Shown: piece by piece, positions 26,961 through 39,485 of the stretch
How the letters are laid out: every line of letters starts with the position of its first letter
Numbering within the stretch: the first letter of the stretch is position 1
Source of the DNA: Megascapheus bottae
Lineage: Eukaryota > Chordata > Mammalia > Rodentia > Geomyidae
NCBI GenBank assembly: GCA_024803745.1
Contig: JANJXV010000044.1
Coordinates: forward strand, 454,001 to 518,000
Length of the DNA: 64,000 nucleotides
Direction of reading: 5' to 3'
Translations under genes and position numbers: made by a program
The notes under the pieces: model-generated
The model's database searches: none
Seen by the model: only the letters and a program-made list of their open reading frames with translations
What the model was told of the DNA's origin: nothing

Positions 26961-28879
26961 CCTTACCCTACCCCTTACCCTTAACCTAACCCTAATCCTA
27001 CCTGTAACCCTAACCCTAAATCTAACCGGAAGCCTTACCCTAACCCTAACCCTAACCCTTAGCCTAACCCTAACCCTAACCCTAACCTCAACACTAACCC
27101 TAACTGTAACCCTAACCCTAAACCCAAACCTAACTCTAACGCTAAACCTTACCCTGACCCCTAACCCTAACCCTAACCCTCACCCTTACCCTAACCCTAA
27201 CCCTGAACTTAACCCTAAACCTAACACTAGCCCTAACCCTAACCCTTATCCTAAACCTAACCCTGAACCTAAACCTAAAACTAACCCTTACCCTTACCCT
27301 AAGCCTAAACCTAAACCTAACCCTAACCCTAACCCCTAACCCTAACCTTTAACCTTACCCAAAACCTAACCCTAACCCTTACCCTTACCCTAACCCTAAC
27401 CCTAACTCTAATCTAACCATAACCCTAATCCTAACCCTTACCCTCACTCTAACCCTAACGCTAACCTTAACCCCTAACCCCAACCCTTACCCTAACCCTC
27501 ACCCTTACCCTAACCCTAACCCTAATCCTTGCCCTAACCCTAAACCTAAAGCTAACCCTAACCCTTTCCCTAACCCTAACCTTGACCCTAAACCTAACCC
27601 TAACGCTAACACTAACCCTAACCCTAACCCTCACCCTTACCCTTACTCTAAACCTAACCTTAAACCTAACCGTAACCCTAAACCTAACCCCTAACCCTCT
27701 TACCCTTATCCTATACCTAACACTAACCCTAACCCTAACACTTACCCTAACCCTAAACCTAATCAAAAACCTAAGAATAAACCTTACCCTAACCCTAACC
27801 CTTACCCTAAACCTAACCCAAACCCTAACCCCAACCCTAACAATTACCTTACCCTAACCCTAACCCTAACCCTTACCCTTACCCTAACCCTAACCCTAAC
27901 CCTAACCCTAACCTTAACCCCACACCTAACCCTAACCCTAACCCTAACCTAACCCTTACCCTAATCCTAACCCTAACCCTAACCACTAACCCTAAACCTT
28001 ACCCTAACCCTTACCCTTAATCTAACCCTAACCCTACCTCTAACCCTAACCCTAAATCTAACTGGAAGCCTTACCCTGACCCTAACCCTAACCCTTAGCC
28101 TAACCCTAACCCTAACCCTAACCTCAACACTAACCCTAAACCTAACCCCAACCCTAATCTAACCCCAAACCTAACTCTAACGCTAAACCTTACCCTTATC
28201 CTAAACCTAACCCCAACCCTAACCCTAACCCTGAACCCTAACCCTAACCCTAACCCTCACCCTTACCCTAACCGTAACCCTGAACTTAACCCTAAACCTA
28301 ACACTAACCCTAACCCTAACCCTTACCCTAAACCTAACCCTGAACCTAAACCTAACCCTAACCCTAACCCTTACCCAAAACCTAACCCTGAACCTAAACC
28401 TAACCCTAAACCTTACCCTTACCCTAAGACTAAACCTAAACCTAAACGTAACCCTAACCCTAACCCTTACCCTTACCCTAAACCTAACCATAAACCTAAA
28501 CCTTATTCTAACCCTAATCCTAACCCTAACATTAATTCTAACCCTAACCCTAACCCTAAACCTTACCCTAACCCTAACCCTGAGCCTAATCCTAACCATA
28601 ATCCTTACCCTTACCCTAACCCTAACCCTAAACCTAACCCTAACCCTCACCAGAAACCTAACCCTTACCCTTTCCCTAACCTTAAACCTAACCCTAACCA
28701 TAACCCTAACCCTTACCCTAACCCTATCCCTAACCCTACACTAACCCTATCCTAAACTTTACCCTTACTCTAACCCTAACCCTAACCCTTACCCTTACCC
28801 TAACCCTAACCCTAACCCTAACCCTAATCTTAACCCCAAACCTAACCCTAACCCTAACACTAACCCTAACCCTAACCCT
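26961..28879. repeat. Two divergent ~1 kb units marked by GGAAGCC
   Basis: CCGGAAGCC at 27,026 and CTGGAAGCC at 28,062 each follow CCTACCTCTAACC or CCTACCTGTAACC and precede CCTAACCTCAACACTAACC, the same order as at 1,930-2,040. Between them, 27,130-27,960 holds an otherwise unmatched stretch rich in CACCCTTACCC, CCCTTTCCC and CCTCTTACCC. No gene is present. Confidence 0.7.
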
Positions 28880-29718
28880 TACCCTTACCCTAACCCTAAC
28901 CCTAACCCTAACCCTTACCCTAACCCTTAACCTTAACCTAACCCTAACCCTACCTCTAACCCTAACCCTAAATCTAACCGGAAGCCTTACCCTAACCCTA
29001 ACCCTAACCCTTAGCCTAACCCTAACCCTAACCCTAACCTCAACACTAACCCTAACCCTAACCCTAACCCTAACCCCAAACCTAACTCTAACGCTAAACC
29101 TTACCCTGACCCCTAACCCTAACCCTAACCCTCACCCTTACCCTAACCCTAACCCTGACCTTAACCCTAAACCTAACACTAGAACTAACCCTAACCCTTA
29201 CCCTAACCCTAACCCTGAACCTAAACCTAACCCTAACCCTTACACTTACCCTAAGCCTAAACCTAAACCTAATCCTAACCCTAACCCTAACTCTTACATT
29301 AACCCTAAACCTAACCCTAACCCTAAACCTTACCCTTACCCTAAACCTAACCCTAAACCTAAATATTATTCTAACCCTAATCCTAACCCTAACATTAATT
29401 CTAACCCTAAACCTAACCCTAAACCTTACCCTAACCCTAACCTTAATCCTTACCCTAACTCTAACCCTAAACCTAACCCTTTCTCTAACACTAACCCTGA
29501 GCCTAATCCTAACCATAATCCTTACCCTTACCCTAACCCTAATCCTAAACCTAACCCTAACCTTCACCCGAATCCTAACCCTTACCCTAACCTTAACCTT
29601 AACCCTAACCCTAAACATAACCCTAACCCTTATCCTAACCCTATCCCTAACCCTACACTAACCCTATCCTAAACTTTACCCATACTCTAACCCTAACCCT
29701 AACCCTAACCCTAACCCT
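28880..29718. repeat. ~0.84 kb tandem repeat, copy 1
   Basis: CCGGAAGCC at 28,978 recurs at 29,817 (offset 839), and ACCTTACCCTGACCCC near 29,098 recurs near 29,931 (offset 833; one hexamer fewer in the right copy). The shared order includes CCTAAATATTATTCTAACC, CCTAACATTAATTCTAACC and CTAAACTTTACCCATACTC. Confidence 0.9.
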
Positions 29719-30575
29719 AACCCTTACCCTTACACTAACCCTAACCCTAACCCTTACCCTAACCCTTACCCTTAACCTAACCCTAACCCTACCTCTAACC
29801 CTAACCCTAAATCTAACCGGAAGCCTTATCCTAACCCTAACCCTAACCCTTAGCCTAACCCTAACCCTAACCCTAACCTCAACACTAACCCTAACCCTAA
29901 CCCTAACCCCAAACCTAACTCTAACGCTAAACCTTACCCTGACCCCTAACCCTAACCCTAACCCTCACCCTTACCCTAACCCTAACCCTGACCTTAACCC
30001 TAAACCTAACACTAGCCCTAACCCTAACCCTTACCCTAACCCTAACCCTGAACCTAAACCTAACCCTAACCCTTACACTTACACTAAGCCTAAACCTAAA
30101 CCTAATCCTAACCCTAACCCTAACTCTTACATTAACCCTAAACCTAATCCTACCCCTAAACCTTACCCTTACCCTAAACCTAACCCTAAACCTAAATATT
30201 ATTCTAACCCTAATCCTAACCCTAACATTAATTCTAACCCTAAACCTAACCCTAAACCTTACCCTAACCCTAACCTTAATCCTTAACCTAACTCTAAACC
30301 TAAACCTAACCCTTACACTAACACTAACCCTGAGCCTAATCCTAACCATAATCCTTACCCTTACCCTAACCCTAATCCTAAACCTAACCCTAACCTTCAC
30401 CCGAAACCTAACCCTTACCCTAACCTTAACCTTAACCCTAACCCTAAACATAACCCTAACCCTTATCCTAACCCTATCCCTAACCCTACACTAACCCTAT
30501 CCTAAACTTTACCCATACTCTAACCCTAACCCTAACCCTAACCCTAACCCTAACCCTTAGCCTTACACTAACCCT
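29719..30575. repeat. ~0.84 kb tandem repeat, copy 2
   Basis: Direct tandem copy of 28,880-29,718 with a modest number of substitutions, for example CCTAATCCTACCCCTAAACC near 30,143 versus CCTAACCCTAACCCTAAACC near 29,309. Past about 30,560 the copies part (CCCTTAGCC versus CCCTTACCC). Confidence 0.9.
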
Positions 30576-31059
30576 AACCCTAACCCTAACTCTAACCCCT
30601 AACCCTAACCCTAACCTTAAACAAAACAATTACCCTAACCATTAACCCTAAATCTAACCCTTACCCTTACCCTAACACTAAGCCTAACCTTAATGCTAAC
30701 CCTAACCCTAAACCGAAACCTAATCCTTACCCTAACCCTAACCTAACCCCTACCCTAACCCTAACCCTAACCTAACCCTTACCCTAATCCTAACCGTAAC
30801 CCTAACCACTAACCCTAACCCTTATCCTAACCCTTACCCTTAACCTAACCCTAACCCTACCTCTAACCCTAACCCTAAATCTAACCACAAGCCTTACCCA
30901 AACCTAACCCTAACCCTTAGCCTAACCCTAACCCTAACCCTAACCTCAACACTAACCCTAAACCTAACCCTAACCCTAACCCCAAACCTAACTCTAACGC
31001 TAAACCTTACCCTTATTCTAAACCTAACCCTCACCCTTACCCTAACCCTAACCCTAAAC
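30576..31059. repeat. Fifth, most divergent GGAAGCC-type unit
   Basis: Same order of flanking barcodes (CCTACCTCTAACC, then CCTAACCTCAACACTAACC), but the marker has changed to CCACAAGCC at 30,885. It sits 1,068 bases after the marker at 29,817. It also holds CTTAATGCTAACC near 30,690, as at 5,961 and 11,536. No gene is present. Confidence 0.65.
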
Positions 31060-31430
31060 TTAACCCTAAACCTAACCCTAACCCTAACAGTTACTTTTAC
31101 CCTAAGCCTAACCCTAAACCGAAACCTAACCCTAATCCTAACCCTAACCCTAAACCTAACCCTTACCCTAACCCTAACCCTAACCCTATCTCTTACCCTT
31201 ACCCTAACCTAACACTAAACCTAACCCTAACTCTAAAACTAATCCTTACCCTCACCCTAACCCTAAAGCTAACACTAACCCTAACCCTAACCTTAACCCT
31301 TACCCATAACCTAACCCTAAACCTAACCCAAACCCTAACCCTAATCCTAACACTTACCCTTACCATAACCCTTACCCTAACCCTTACCCTTACCCTAACG
31401 CTAACCGTAACCCTAACCCTTACCGTAACC

Positions 31431-31466
<36 letters not shown>

Positions 31467-34358
31467 GTAACCCTAACCCTAAGCCTTACACAAACCCTAA
31501 CCCTAACCCTAATCCCTATAGCTAACTCTTACCCTAAACCTAACCCTATCCCCTAAACCTAACCCTTACCCTAACCCTAACCCTAACCCTAACCCTTACC
31601 CTAATGCTAACCCTAACTCTAACACTAACCCTAACACAAACCCTAACCCTTACCCTAACCCTAACCCTAACCCTTAGCCTAACCCTAACCCTAACCCTAA
31701 CCTTAACCCTAACCCTAACACTAACCCCAAACCTTACCCTTAGCCTAACCCTCTCCCTAACCCTAACACTAACCCTAGCCTTAACCCTAACCCTAACATT
31801 AACCCTTACCCTAACACTAACCCTAACCCTAACCCTTACCCTTGCCCTAACCCTAACCCTAAACTTAACGCTAACATTAATCCTAAGGCTTAAACTTACT
31901 CTAACCCTAACCCTAACCCTAAACCTTACCCTTACCCTAACCCTAACCCTAAACCTAACACTAACCCTAACACTAACCATAACCCTAACCCTAAACCTTA
32001 CCCTTACCCTAACCCTAACACTAACCCTAACCCTAATTCTAACAGTTACCCTTACCCTAACCCTAACCCTAACCCTAAACTTTCCCTAACCCTAAAACGT
32101 ACCCTAACCCTAACCCCAAACCTATGCCTAACCCTATCCCTTACCCTAACCCCAACCCTAACCCTAAACCTAACCCTTACCCTAACCCTAACCCTAAGCC
32201 CTAAACCTAACCCATATCCTAACGCTCACCCTAACCCTAACCCTATCCCTAACCCTTAACCTAAACCTAACCCGAATCGTAACCCTTACCCTAACCCTCA
32301 CCCTAACCCGAACCCCAGCCCTAAACCTAACCCTAACCCTTACTCTTACCATAACCTTAACCCCTAACCTCACCTAACCCTAACCTAAACCTACCCGTTA
32401 CCCTAAACCTAATCCTTGCCCTAACCCTAAACCTAACCCCAACCCTAACCTTAACCCAAACCCTTACTCTTACCCTAACCCTAACCCTAACCCTAAACCT
32501 AAACCTAACCCTAACCCTAACCCCTACACTTACCCTAACCCTAACCCTAACCCTAAACCAAACACCTTAGCCTAACCATAACCCTAAACCTAACACTAAC
32601 TTTTACCCTAAACCTAACCCTAACCCTAACACTTACCATAACCCTAACCCTAACCCCAACCCCTAAACCTAACCCTTACCCTAACCCTAACCTTTACCCT
32701 TACCCTAACCCTAACCCTAAACCTAACACTAACCCTAAACTTAACTCTAACCCTAACCCTAACCCTAACCCTTACCCTTATCCTAACCTTAACCCTAAAC
32801 CTTACACTTACCCTTACCCTAACCCTAACCCTAAACCTAAATCTAACCCTTATCTTAACCTAACCCTAACCCTAACCCTGGCCCTTAGCCTAACCCTAAA
32901 TCTAACCCTTAGCCTAACCCTAACCCTAACCCTAACCCTTATTCTTACCCTAACCCTAACCCCAAACCAAACCCTAAACGTATACCGTACCCTTACCCTA
33001 AACCTAAATCTAACCCTAATCCTGACCCTAAGCCCTAACCCTAACCCTAACCCTAACACTTACCCTTACCCTAACCCTAACCCTAAACCCAACCCTAACC
33101 CTAACACTAGTCTGTATACTAAGCCTAACCCTAACCCTAATCCTAACCCTAACCCTAACCCTAACCCTAATCCTAACCCTAACCCTAACCCTTACCCTTA
33201 CTTTAACCCTAAACCTAACCCCAACCCTAACCCTAACACTAATCCTTACCCTAAGCCTAACCCTAAACCTAATCCTAACCCTAACCCTACCCCTAACCCT
33301 TATCCTAATCCTAACTCTAACCCTTAGACTTACCCTAAACTTAACCCTAACCCTAACCCTAACCCTTACCCTAACCCTAACACTAACCCTAACCACTAAC
33401 CGTAACCCTAACCCTAACGCTCACCCTAACCCTAATCCTAACCCTAACCCTTACCGTAACCCTAACCCTAAACCAAACCTAACACTTACCCTAACCCTAA
33501 CCCTAACCCTAACCCTAACACCTAACCCTAACCCTAACCCTAACACTCACCCTAACCCTAAACCTAACCCTAACCCTTACCCTAACCCTAACCCTAACCC
33601 TACCCTAACCCTTACCCTACCCCTAACCCTAACCATAACCCCAACCCTAAACCTAACCCTAACCCTTAACCTTACCCTAACCCTAACCCTTAACCTACCC
33701 CTAACCCGAAACCTAACCCTAAACCTTTCCCTTACCCTAACCCTAAAACTAACCCTAACCCTAACCCTAACCCTAACCTAACCCTAACGCTAACCCTTAC
33801 ACTTACCCTAATCCTAAATCTAACCCTAACCCTAACCATAACCCTTACCCTAACGCTAAGCCTAACCCTAATCCTTACCCTAAACCTAACCCTAACCCTA
33901 ACCCTAACCCTAACCCTAATCCTTACACCCTCCCTAACCTTAACACTAATTTTACCCCTAAACCTAACACTAACCCTAACCCTAACCCTTACCCTAACCC
34001 TTACCCTCACCCTAACCCTAACCCTAAACCTAACACCTAACCCAAACCCTTACCATAACACTAACCCTAAACTTAACCTTAACCCTAAAACTAACACTAA
34101 CCCTAACCCTAAACCTTAACCTTAATCTAACGCTTAATGCTAACCCTAACCCTTACCCTTACCCTAAACCTAACCCTAACCTTAATAATTACCCTTACCC
34201 TAACCCTAACCCTAACCCTAACCCTTACCCTTTCCCTAACCCTAACCCTAACCTTAACCCTAACCCTAACCCTAACCCTAACCCTAACCCTAATCCTAAC
34301 CCTAAACTTAATCCTAACCCTAACCCTTACTGTTACCCTAACCCTAACCCTAACACTT

Positions 34359-34389
<31 letters not shown>

Positions 34390-34680
34390 CCCTTACCCTC
34401 ACCCTAACCCTAACACTAATCCCTAATCCTACCCTAACCCTAACCCTAACCCTTACCCAAACCCTAACCCTTACCCTAACCCTAACCCTAACCCTTAGCC
34501 TAACCCTAATCCTAACCCTAAAATTAACCCTAACCCTAACACTAACCCTAAACCTTACCCATACCCTAACCCTATCCCTAACCCTAACACTAACCCTAGC
34601 CTTAACCCTAACCCTAACCCTAAACATTACCCTAACCCTAACCCTAACCCTTACCCTTACCCTAACATTAATGCTAACCT
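31060..34680. repeat. ~3.6 kb repeat, copy 1
   Basis: CAGTTACTTTTACCC at 31,088 pairs with CAGTTACCTTTACCC at 34,713 (offset 3,625). The CTAATGCTAACC barcode near 31,600 pairs with 35,127 (offset 3,527), and CCAAACACCTTAGCC at 32,558 pairs with 36,074 (offset 3,516). The unit has lost about 100 bases in the second copy. The section 33,300-34,680 has no strong partner and contains a run with CACCCTCCC and CTAATTTTACCCC near 33,930-33,950. Confidence 0.75.
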
Positions 34681-34689
34681 AACCCTAAC

Positions 34690-35060
34690 CCTAAACCTAA
34701 CCCTAACCCTAACAGTTACCTTTACCCTAAGCCTAACCCTAAACCGAAACCTAACCCTAATCCTAACCCTAACCTTAAACCTAACCCTAAACTTAACCCT
34801 AACCCTTACCCTATCCCTTACCCTTACCCTAACCCTAACACTAAACCCAACCCTAACTCTAAAACTAATCCTTACCCTCACCCTAAACCTAAACCTAACA
34901 CTAACCCTAACCCTAACCTTAACCCTTACCCTTACCCTAACCCTAAACCTAACCCAAACCCTAACCCTAATCCTAACACTTACACTTACCCTAACCCTTA
35001 TCCTAACCCTTACCCTTACCCTAACCCTAACCGTAACCCTAACCCTTACCGTAATCCTAA

Positions 35061-35094
<34 letters not shown>

Positions 35095-36850
35095 CCCCTA
35101 ACCCGAACCCGAACCCTAACCCTTACCCTAATGCTAACCCTAACACTAACACTAACCCTAACACAAACCCTAACCCTTACCCTAACCCTAACCCTAACCC
35201 TTAGCCTAACCCTAACCCTAACCCTAACCTTTAACCTAACCCTAACACTAACCCCAAAACTTACCCTTACCCTAATCCTCTCCCTAACCCTAACACTAAC
35301 CCTAGCCTTAACCCTAACCCTAACATTAACCCTTACCCTAACCCTAACCCTAACCCTAACCCTTCCCCTTACCCTAACCCTAACCCTAAACCTAACGCTA
35401 ACATTAATCCTAAGCCTTACACTTACTCTAACCCAAAACCTAACCCTAAACCTTACCCTTACCCTTACCCTAACCCTAACCCTAAACCTAACACTAACCC
35501 TAACACTAACCCTAAACCTAACCCTAACCTTTACCTTTACCATAACACTAACACTAACCCAAACCCTAATTCTAACAGTTACCCTTACCCTAACCCTAAC
35601 CCTAACCCTAACCTTTCCCTAACCCTAAAACTTACCCTAACCCGAACCCCAAACCTATGCCTAACCCTATCCCTTACCCTAACCCTAACCCTAACCCTAA
35701 CCCTTACCCTAACCCTAATCCTAACTCTAAGCCCTAAACCTAACCCATACCCTAACGCTCACCCTAACCCTAACCCTATCCCTAACCCTTACCCTAAACC
35801 TAACCCGGACCTTAACCCTTAACCTTACCCTCACCCTAACCGGAACCCCAACCCTAAACCTAATCCTAACCCTTACTCTTACCCTAACGTTAACCCCTAA
35901 CCTAACCCTAACCCTAACCCTAACCCTAACCCTTACGATAACCCTAATCCTTGCCCTAACCTAACCCTAACCTTAACCCAAACCCTTACACTTACCCTAA
36001 CCCTAACCCTAACCCTAAACGTAACCCTAACCCTAACCCCTACCCTTACCCTAACCCTAACCCTAACCCTAAACCAAACACCTTAGCCTAACGGCAACCC
36101 TAACCCTAACACTAACTTTTACCCTAAACCTAACCCTAAACCTAACACTTACCCTAACCCTAACCCTAACCCCAACGCCTAAACCAAACCCTTACCCTAA
36201 CCCTTAACCTAACCCTAACCTTTACCCTTACCCTAACCCTAAACCTAACCCTAACACTAACCCTAACCTTAACTCTAACACTAAACCTAACCCTAACCCT
36301 TACCCTTATCCTAACCTTAACCCTAAACCTTACACTTACCCTTACCCTAAACCTAACCCTAACGCTAACTCTAACCCTAAATCTAACACTTATCTTAACC
36401 TAACCCTAACCCTAACCCTAGCCCTTACCCTAACCCTAAATCGAACCCTTAGCCTAACCCTAACCCTAACCCTAACCCTAACCCTTACTCTTACCCTAAC
36501 CCTAACCCCAAACCAAACCCTAAACCTATACCGTACCCTTACCCTAAACCTAAATCTAACCCTAACCCTAAGCCCTAACCCTAACCCTAACCCTTACCCT
36601 TACCCTAACCCTAAACCTAAACCCAACCCTAACCCTAACACTAGTCCGTACCCTAAGCCTAACCCTAATCCTAACCCTAACCCTAACCCTAACCCTAATC
36701 CTAACCCTAAAACTTACCCTTACATTAACCCTAATCCTAACCCCAACCCTAACCCTAACACTAATCCTTACCCTAAGCCTAACCCTAAACCTAACCCTAA
36801 ACCTAACCCTAACACTAAACTTAACCCTAACCCTAATCCTAAACCTTACC
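34690..36850. repeat. ~3.6 kb repeat, copy 2 (shortened)
   Basis: Repeats the order found at 31,060-33,300, and more distantly 2,500-4,100. Substitution differences are frequent, so this pair is older than the 5.57 kb or 2.37 kb pairs. From about 36,010 it is also the left member of the 2.04 kb tandem pair. Confidence 0.72.
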
Positions 36851-37762
36851 CTTACCCTAACCCTAAACCTAACCCTTATCCTAAGCCTAACCCTAACCCT
36901 AACCTTAACCATTACCCTAACCCCAACCTTATCCCTAAACCTAACCTTAATGCTAACCCTAAACCTAACCCTAACCCTAACCCTTACCCTAACCCTAAAC
37001 TTTACCCTATCCCTAACCCTAACCCTGACCCCAACCCTTACACTAAACCTAACCTTAACACTTAGCCTAACCCTAACACTAACCATAACCTTAACCCTAA
37101 CTCTAACCCTAACCCTAACCCTTACTCTTACCCTATCCCTAACCCTAACCCTAACACTAACCCTAAACTTAACCCTAACCCTAACTCTAACCCTTACTCT
37201 AACCCTAACCCTAACCCTAAACCTAACATTAATCCTAAGCCTTAACATTACCCTAAACCTAACCCTAACCCTAACCCTTACCCTTACCGTAACCCTAACC
37301 CTAAACCAAACACTAACCCTAACACTAACCCTAACCCTAACACTAACCCTGACCCTAACCCTAACCCTTACCCTTACCCTAACCCTAACACGAACCCTAA
37401 ACCTAACCCTGACCCTAATCCTAACAGTTACCCTTACCATAACCTAACCCTAATCCTAACCCTTACCCTCACCCTAACCCTAAACCTAACCCTACCCCTA
37501 ACCTTAACCCTTAACCTTGTCCTAACCCTAAACGTAACCCAAACCCTAACCCTAATCCTAACACTTACATTTACACTAACCCTAACCCTAACACTTACCC
37601 TTACCCTAACCCTAACCCTAACCTTAACCCCAACCCTAAACCTAAACCTAACCCTAACGCTAACCCTTACCCTTACCCTAACCCTAACCCTAACCCTGAC
37701 CCTAACACTTACCATTGCCCTAACCCTAACCCTAAACCTAACCCTTACCCTAACCCTAACCA

Positions 37763-37796
<34 letters not shown>

Positions 37797-38046
37797 TCTA
37801 ACCCCTATCCCTAACCCTTACCCTAAACCTAACGCTAACCCCTAAACCTAACCGTTACCCTAACCCTAAACCTAACCCTAAACCTTACACTTACCCTAAC
37901 CCTAACCATAACTCTAACCCTAACACTAACCCAAACCCTAACCCTTACCCTAACCCTTACCCTAAACCTTAGCCTAACCCTAACCCTAACCCTAACACTA
38001 ACCCTAAACTTAACCCTAACCCTAACTCTAACCATTACCCTAACAC
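36010..38046. repeat. ~2.04 kb tandem repeat, copy 1
   Basis: CCAAACACCTTAGCC at 36,074 and 38,111 (offset 2,037), CTTAATGCTAACM with ATG at 36,950 and 38,992 (offset 2,042), and CCTAACAGTTACCC near 37,420 and 39,456 (offset 2,036) mark the pair. The segment 37,450-38,046 belongs to the first copy only and resembles 21,080-21,560. No gene is present, although this area holds the longest Arg-Val open frame in the window (36,568-37,440, - strand). Confidence 0.82.
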
Positions 38047-39485
38047 TAACCCTAAACCTAACCCTAACCCTAACCCCTACCCTTACCCTAACCCTAACCC
38101 TAACCCTAAACCAAACACCTTAGCCTAACCGTAACCCTAGCCCTAACACTAACTTTTACCCTAAACCTAACCCTAACCTAACACTTACCCTAACCCTTAC
38201 CCTAACCCCAACGCCTAAACCTAACCCTTACCCTAACCCTTAACCTAACCCTAACCATTACCCTTACCCTAACCCTAACCCTAACCCTAACACTAACACT
38301 AACCTTAACTCTAACCCTAACCCTAACCCTAACCCTTATCCTTATCCTAACCTTAACCCTAAACCTTACACTTACCCTTACCCTAACCCTAACCCTAACC
38401 CTACCCCTAAATCTAACCCTTATCTTAACCTAACGCTAACCCTAACCCTAGCCCTTACCCTAACCCTAAATCTAACCCTTAGCCTAAACCTAACCCTAAC
38501 CCTAACCCTAACCCTTACTCTTACCCTAACCCTAACCCCAAACCAAACCCTAAACCTATACCTTACCCTTACCCTAAACCTAAATCTAACGCTAACCCTT
38601 ACCCTCAGACCTAAACCTAACCCTAACCCTTACCCTTACCCTAACCCTAACCCTAAACCCAACCCTAACCCTAACTCTAGTCCATACCCTAAGCCTAACC
38701 CTAACCCTAATCCTAACCCTAACCCTAACCCTAACCCTAATCCTAACCCTAACCCTTACCCTTACATTAACCCTAAACCTAACCCCAACCCTAACCCTAA
38801 CACTAATCCTTACCCTAAGCCTAACCCTAAAGCTAATCCTAAACCTAACCCTAACCCTAAAATTAACCCTAACCCTAATCCTAAACCTTACCCTTACCCT
38901 AACCCTAAACCTAACCCTTATCCTAAGCCTAACCCTAACCCTAACCCTAACCATTACCCTAACCCCAACCCTAACCCTAACCCTAACCTTAATGCTAACA
39001 CTAAACCTAACCCTAACCCTAACCCTTACCCTAACCCTAAACTTTACCCTAACCCTAACCCTAACCCTGACCCCAACCCTTACCCTAAACCTAACCTTAA
39101 CCCTTAGCCTAACCCTAACACTAACCATAATCTTAACCCTAACCCTAACCCTAACCCTAACCCTTACTCTTACCCTAACCCTAACCCTGACCCTAACACT
39201 AACCCAAAACTTAACCCTAACCCTAACTCTAACCCTTACCCTAACCCTAACCCTAATCCTAACATTAATCCTAAGCCTTACCCTTACCCTAAACCTAACC
39301 CTAACCCTAGCCCTTACCCTTACCGTAACCCTAACCTTAAACCAAACACTAACCCTAACACTAACCCTAACCCTAACACTAACCCTGACCCTAACCCTAA
39401 CCCTTACCCTTACCCTAACCCTAACACTAACCCTAACCCTAACCCTGACCCTAATCCTAACAGTTACCCTTACCCTAACCTAACC
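38047..39485. repeat. ~2.04 kb tandem repeat, copy 2
   Basis: Follows 36,010-37,450 barcode by barcode, with scattered substitutions (for example CTAACTCTAGTCCATACC near 38,680 versus CTAACACTAGTCCGTACC near 36,640). After 39,485 it parts from the first copy and runs into a CCTATCCC/CCGTAACC section like 23,980. Confidence 0.82.

Noticed and set aside
33900..33960. Possible non-telomeric insert around CACCCTCCC and CTAATTTTACCCC
   Set aside because: Each base run can still be read as hexamers with one or two changes, and the phase resumes on both sides, so it is a locally more mutated stretch.
36568..37440. 290-codon Arg-Val rich open frame on -, resembling a basic nucleic-acid-binding protein
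   Set aside because: Strict two-residue periodicity follows from GTT AGG repeats, and that frame cannot gain a stop by one substitution. Not supported as a gene; kept only as a finding about possible telomeric RNA.
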